From Acidobacteriota bacterium (GTDB lineage: Bacteria; Acidobacteriota; Terriglobia; Acidiferrales; UBA7541), in contig PMES01000138.1 in NCBI GenBank assembly GCA_003154775.1, positions 23,203 to 79,279 of the forward strand: a stretch of DNA of 56,077 bases. The letters are read 5' to 3'. The notes beneath the pieces were generated by a model, which worked only from the letters and a program-made list of their open reading frames with translations, was not told the origin of the DNA and made no database searches. Below, in pieces: positions 54,951-56,077 of the stretch (the first letter of the stretch is position 1; each line of letters starts with the position of its first letter). A program made the translations under genes and the position numbers.

Positions 54951-55511
54951 TCGGATACGTGTTATCGGATATCAGTTATCAGCCATCAGGAACCAACAAC
55001 AAACATAGCCCCGTAGCTCAGGCCTTCAGGCCTGAGGCCGTCCACAACCCAACCACAATCCCTCCGAATCGCGGAACCTAAGGCCTTGCATAACCCAACT
55101 ACAATCCTCCCGACGCGCTAGGCCTGAGCCTATTCACAGCGCCAAGCACACCCGTCATTCCGAACGGAGTCCGCGAAGTGAGGAATCTCTCTGCTCTTTC
55201 TTTATTTATTTAACACTTACAACTGACAACTTAAGACTGCCCTTCAGCCTGAGCCCTTCCACAACCCAACCTCGACGCTCGCCATGATCGAGGCCACGCG
55301 CCTCCCCAGATTGTCATCCCGACCGGAGCGGCCCGATTTTTTCTTTCGCGCCGTTTTGTGGCGCGTCGGGCCGCGGAGCGCGTTTTATGCGCCCCGTGCG
55401 CTTCGCCGGGGTGGAGGGATTCCTCTTCCGCTTTTCTCTTCTCTGCGTATCCCCGCGTCCTCTGCGCCGGCGTTTACCCCAACCCGGTCGGAGCGCTATC
55501 TTTTGCTTTCT
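54951..55511. repeat. Repeat-rich spacer 14
   Basis: No gene over about 560 bp between convergent leuD and tsaD. It contains a run rich in GATATC/CTGATCGG units (54947-54985), CCGTAGCTCAGGCCTTCAGG followed by CCTGAGGCC (55012-55042), two CACAACCCAACCACAATCC/CATAACCCAACTACAATCC copies about 65 bp apart, a minimal family A copy (55150-55195), an ACTTACAACTGACAACTTAA run (55213-55235), a full family A copy (55312-55440), and CCCCAACCCGGTCGGAG (55477-55493). Confidence 0.8.
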
Positions 55512-56077
55512 TCACCCCAGAGGCATACTCGCCTTCGCATTCAGCGTCGTATCCGCCACTCTCCCTCGCACAAAATCCCCATACGCCGCCGCCGCAACCA
55601 TCGCCGCATTGTCCGTCGACAGCCCGGGCGTCGTGAACCACACCGGGCAGCCCACCCGTGACACGGTCGCCGCGTGGCGCAATCCGGCGTTGCAAGCCAC
55701 CCCGCCGGCGATCACGGCGGCTACCGCGCACGTCTCTCTCGCCGCCTCTCCCAGCCGTTTCAACAACTCGTTGATGACCAACTGCTGGAACGAGGCGATC
55801 GCGTCCAATGTCGTCTGCGGCGTGACGCTCAGCCATTGCTCCACACTAGGACGCGGATGCAGTTTCACCAGCGCCCGCCGGGCCACGATTTCGCCTTCGA
55901 GTTCCTTCGACTGCACCCACCTGAGCATCGCCGTCTTCACCCCGCTGAAGCTGAAATCGAGCGCGTTGCCCTTCATCTTGGCGAAGGTGAAGCGCACGGC
56001 CGCGGGGTCGCCTAGCGGCGCAAGCTGGTCGACCACCGGACCGCCGGGGTAGCAGTAGCCCAGGAGCTTGGCCACTT
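55512..56077 (-). CDS. tsaD: tRNA threonylcarbamoyladenosine transferase TsaD (partial)
   Basis: The C-terminal 188 or so residues of TsaD, which transfers threonylcarbamoyl to tRNA adenosine 37. The N-terminus, including the metal-binding HxxxH site, lies beyond the right edge. Visible family blocks are KLLGYCYPGGPVVDQLA, LDFSFSGVKTAML, AVIAGGVACNAGLRHA and the final STDNAAMVAAAAYGDFV. The usual GGVAANxxLR is GGVACNAGLR here, a conservative change. Its partner TsaB is encoded at 31159-31878. Confidence 0.95.
   Translation of the reverse strand, partial: VAKLLGYCYPGGPVVDQLAPLGDPAAVRFTFAKMKGNALDFSFSGVKTAMLRWVQSKELEGEIVARRALVKLHPRPSVEQWLSVTPQTTLDAIASFQQLVINELLKRLGEAARETCAVAAVIAGGVACNAGLRHAATVSRVGCPVWFTTPGLSTDNAAMVAAAAYGDFVRGRVADTTLNAKASMPLG

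Overview
The window looks like a chromosomal segment of a GC-rich, Gram-negative-type, heterotrophic bacterium, most likely an Acidobacteriota member. This is an inference from gene content (CarD regulator, DUF1844 protein, Ycf46-like AAA ATPase, M13 peptidase, type IV pilus locus with PilS/PilR, LptE and LolA-like envelope proteins) and from intergenic DNA packed with short palindromic repeats of the kind seen in that phylum; no rRNA is present to confirm it. I saw no tRNA, rRNA, CRISPR array, insertion sequence or prophage.

Region 1 (1-12.2 kb, all minus strand) is a type IV pilus locus. In transcription order it reads pilB-pilT-pilC, then pilS-pilR, then two tandem type IV pilin genes, a LolA-like gene, and a second PilC/GspF plus PilB/GspE pair that runs off the left edge. 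Both pilin genes have a sigma-54 type -24/-12 promoter, and upstream of each lie 15-bp dyads of the form TGAC-N7-GTCA, about 21-22 bp apart, which are good candidates for PilR binding sites.

Region 2 (12.4-17.9 kb, plus strand) carries an endonuclease III-superfamily glycosylase, an NtrY/NtrX-like sensor and sigma-54 regulator pair, a small secreted barrel-like protein and a decayed GIY-YIG gene. Region 3 (18-21.8 kb, minus) is the compact phoH-ybeY-corC-era cluster. Region 4 (22.2-32.7 kb) has a secreted SH3-like protein, a Ycf46-like ATPase, rpsT, a minus-strand chain tsaB-rimI-DUF465-psd-pssA-(Asd-like)-lptE-holA, and carD.

Region 5 (33-56 kb) has mostly single genes or pairs separated by repeat-rich spacers: a CoA-binding protein, hisC, an enolase-superfamily MenC/N-acylamino acid racemase with a GNAT enzyme next to it, mazG, a LysM protein, an M13 peptidase, a PilZ protein, two MacB-type permeases without an ATPase, DUF1844, a metallo-beta-lactamase-RibF fusion, a TrmJ-like methyltransferase, an alpha/beta hydrolase, YciI and ABM-like proteins, leuCD and a partial tsaD. 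Spacers from about 22 kb onward are mosaics of at least seven short repeat families joined in recurring order.

The strongest candidates for something new are the dual sigma-54 pilin control region, the MBL-RibF fusion, the nested modular repeats, and the Asd-like protein that has lost its catalytic cysteine. No obvious defence or secondary-metabolite system is present.
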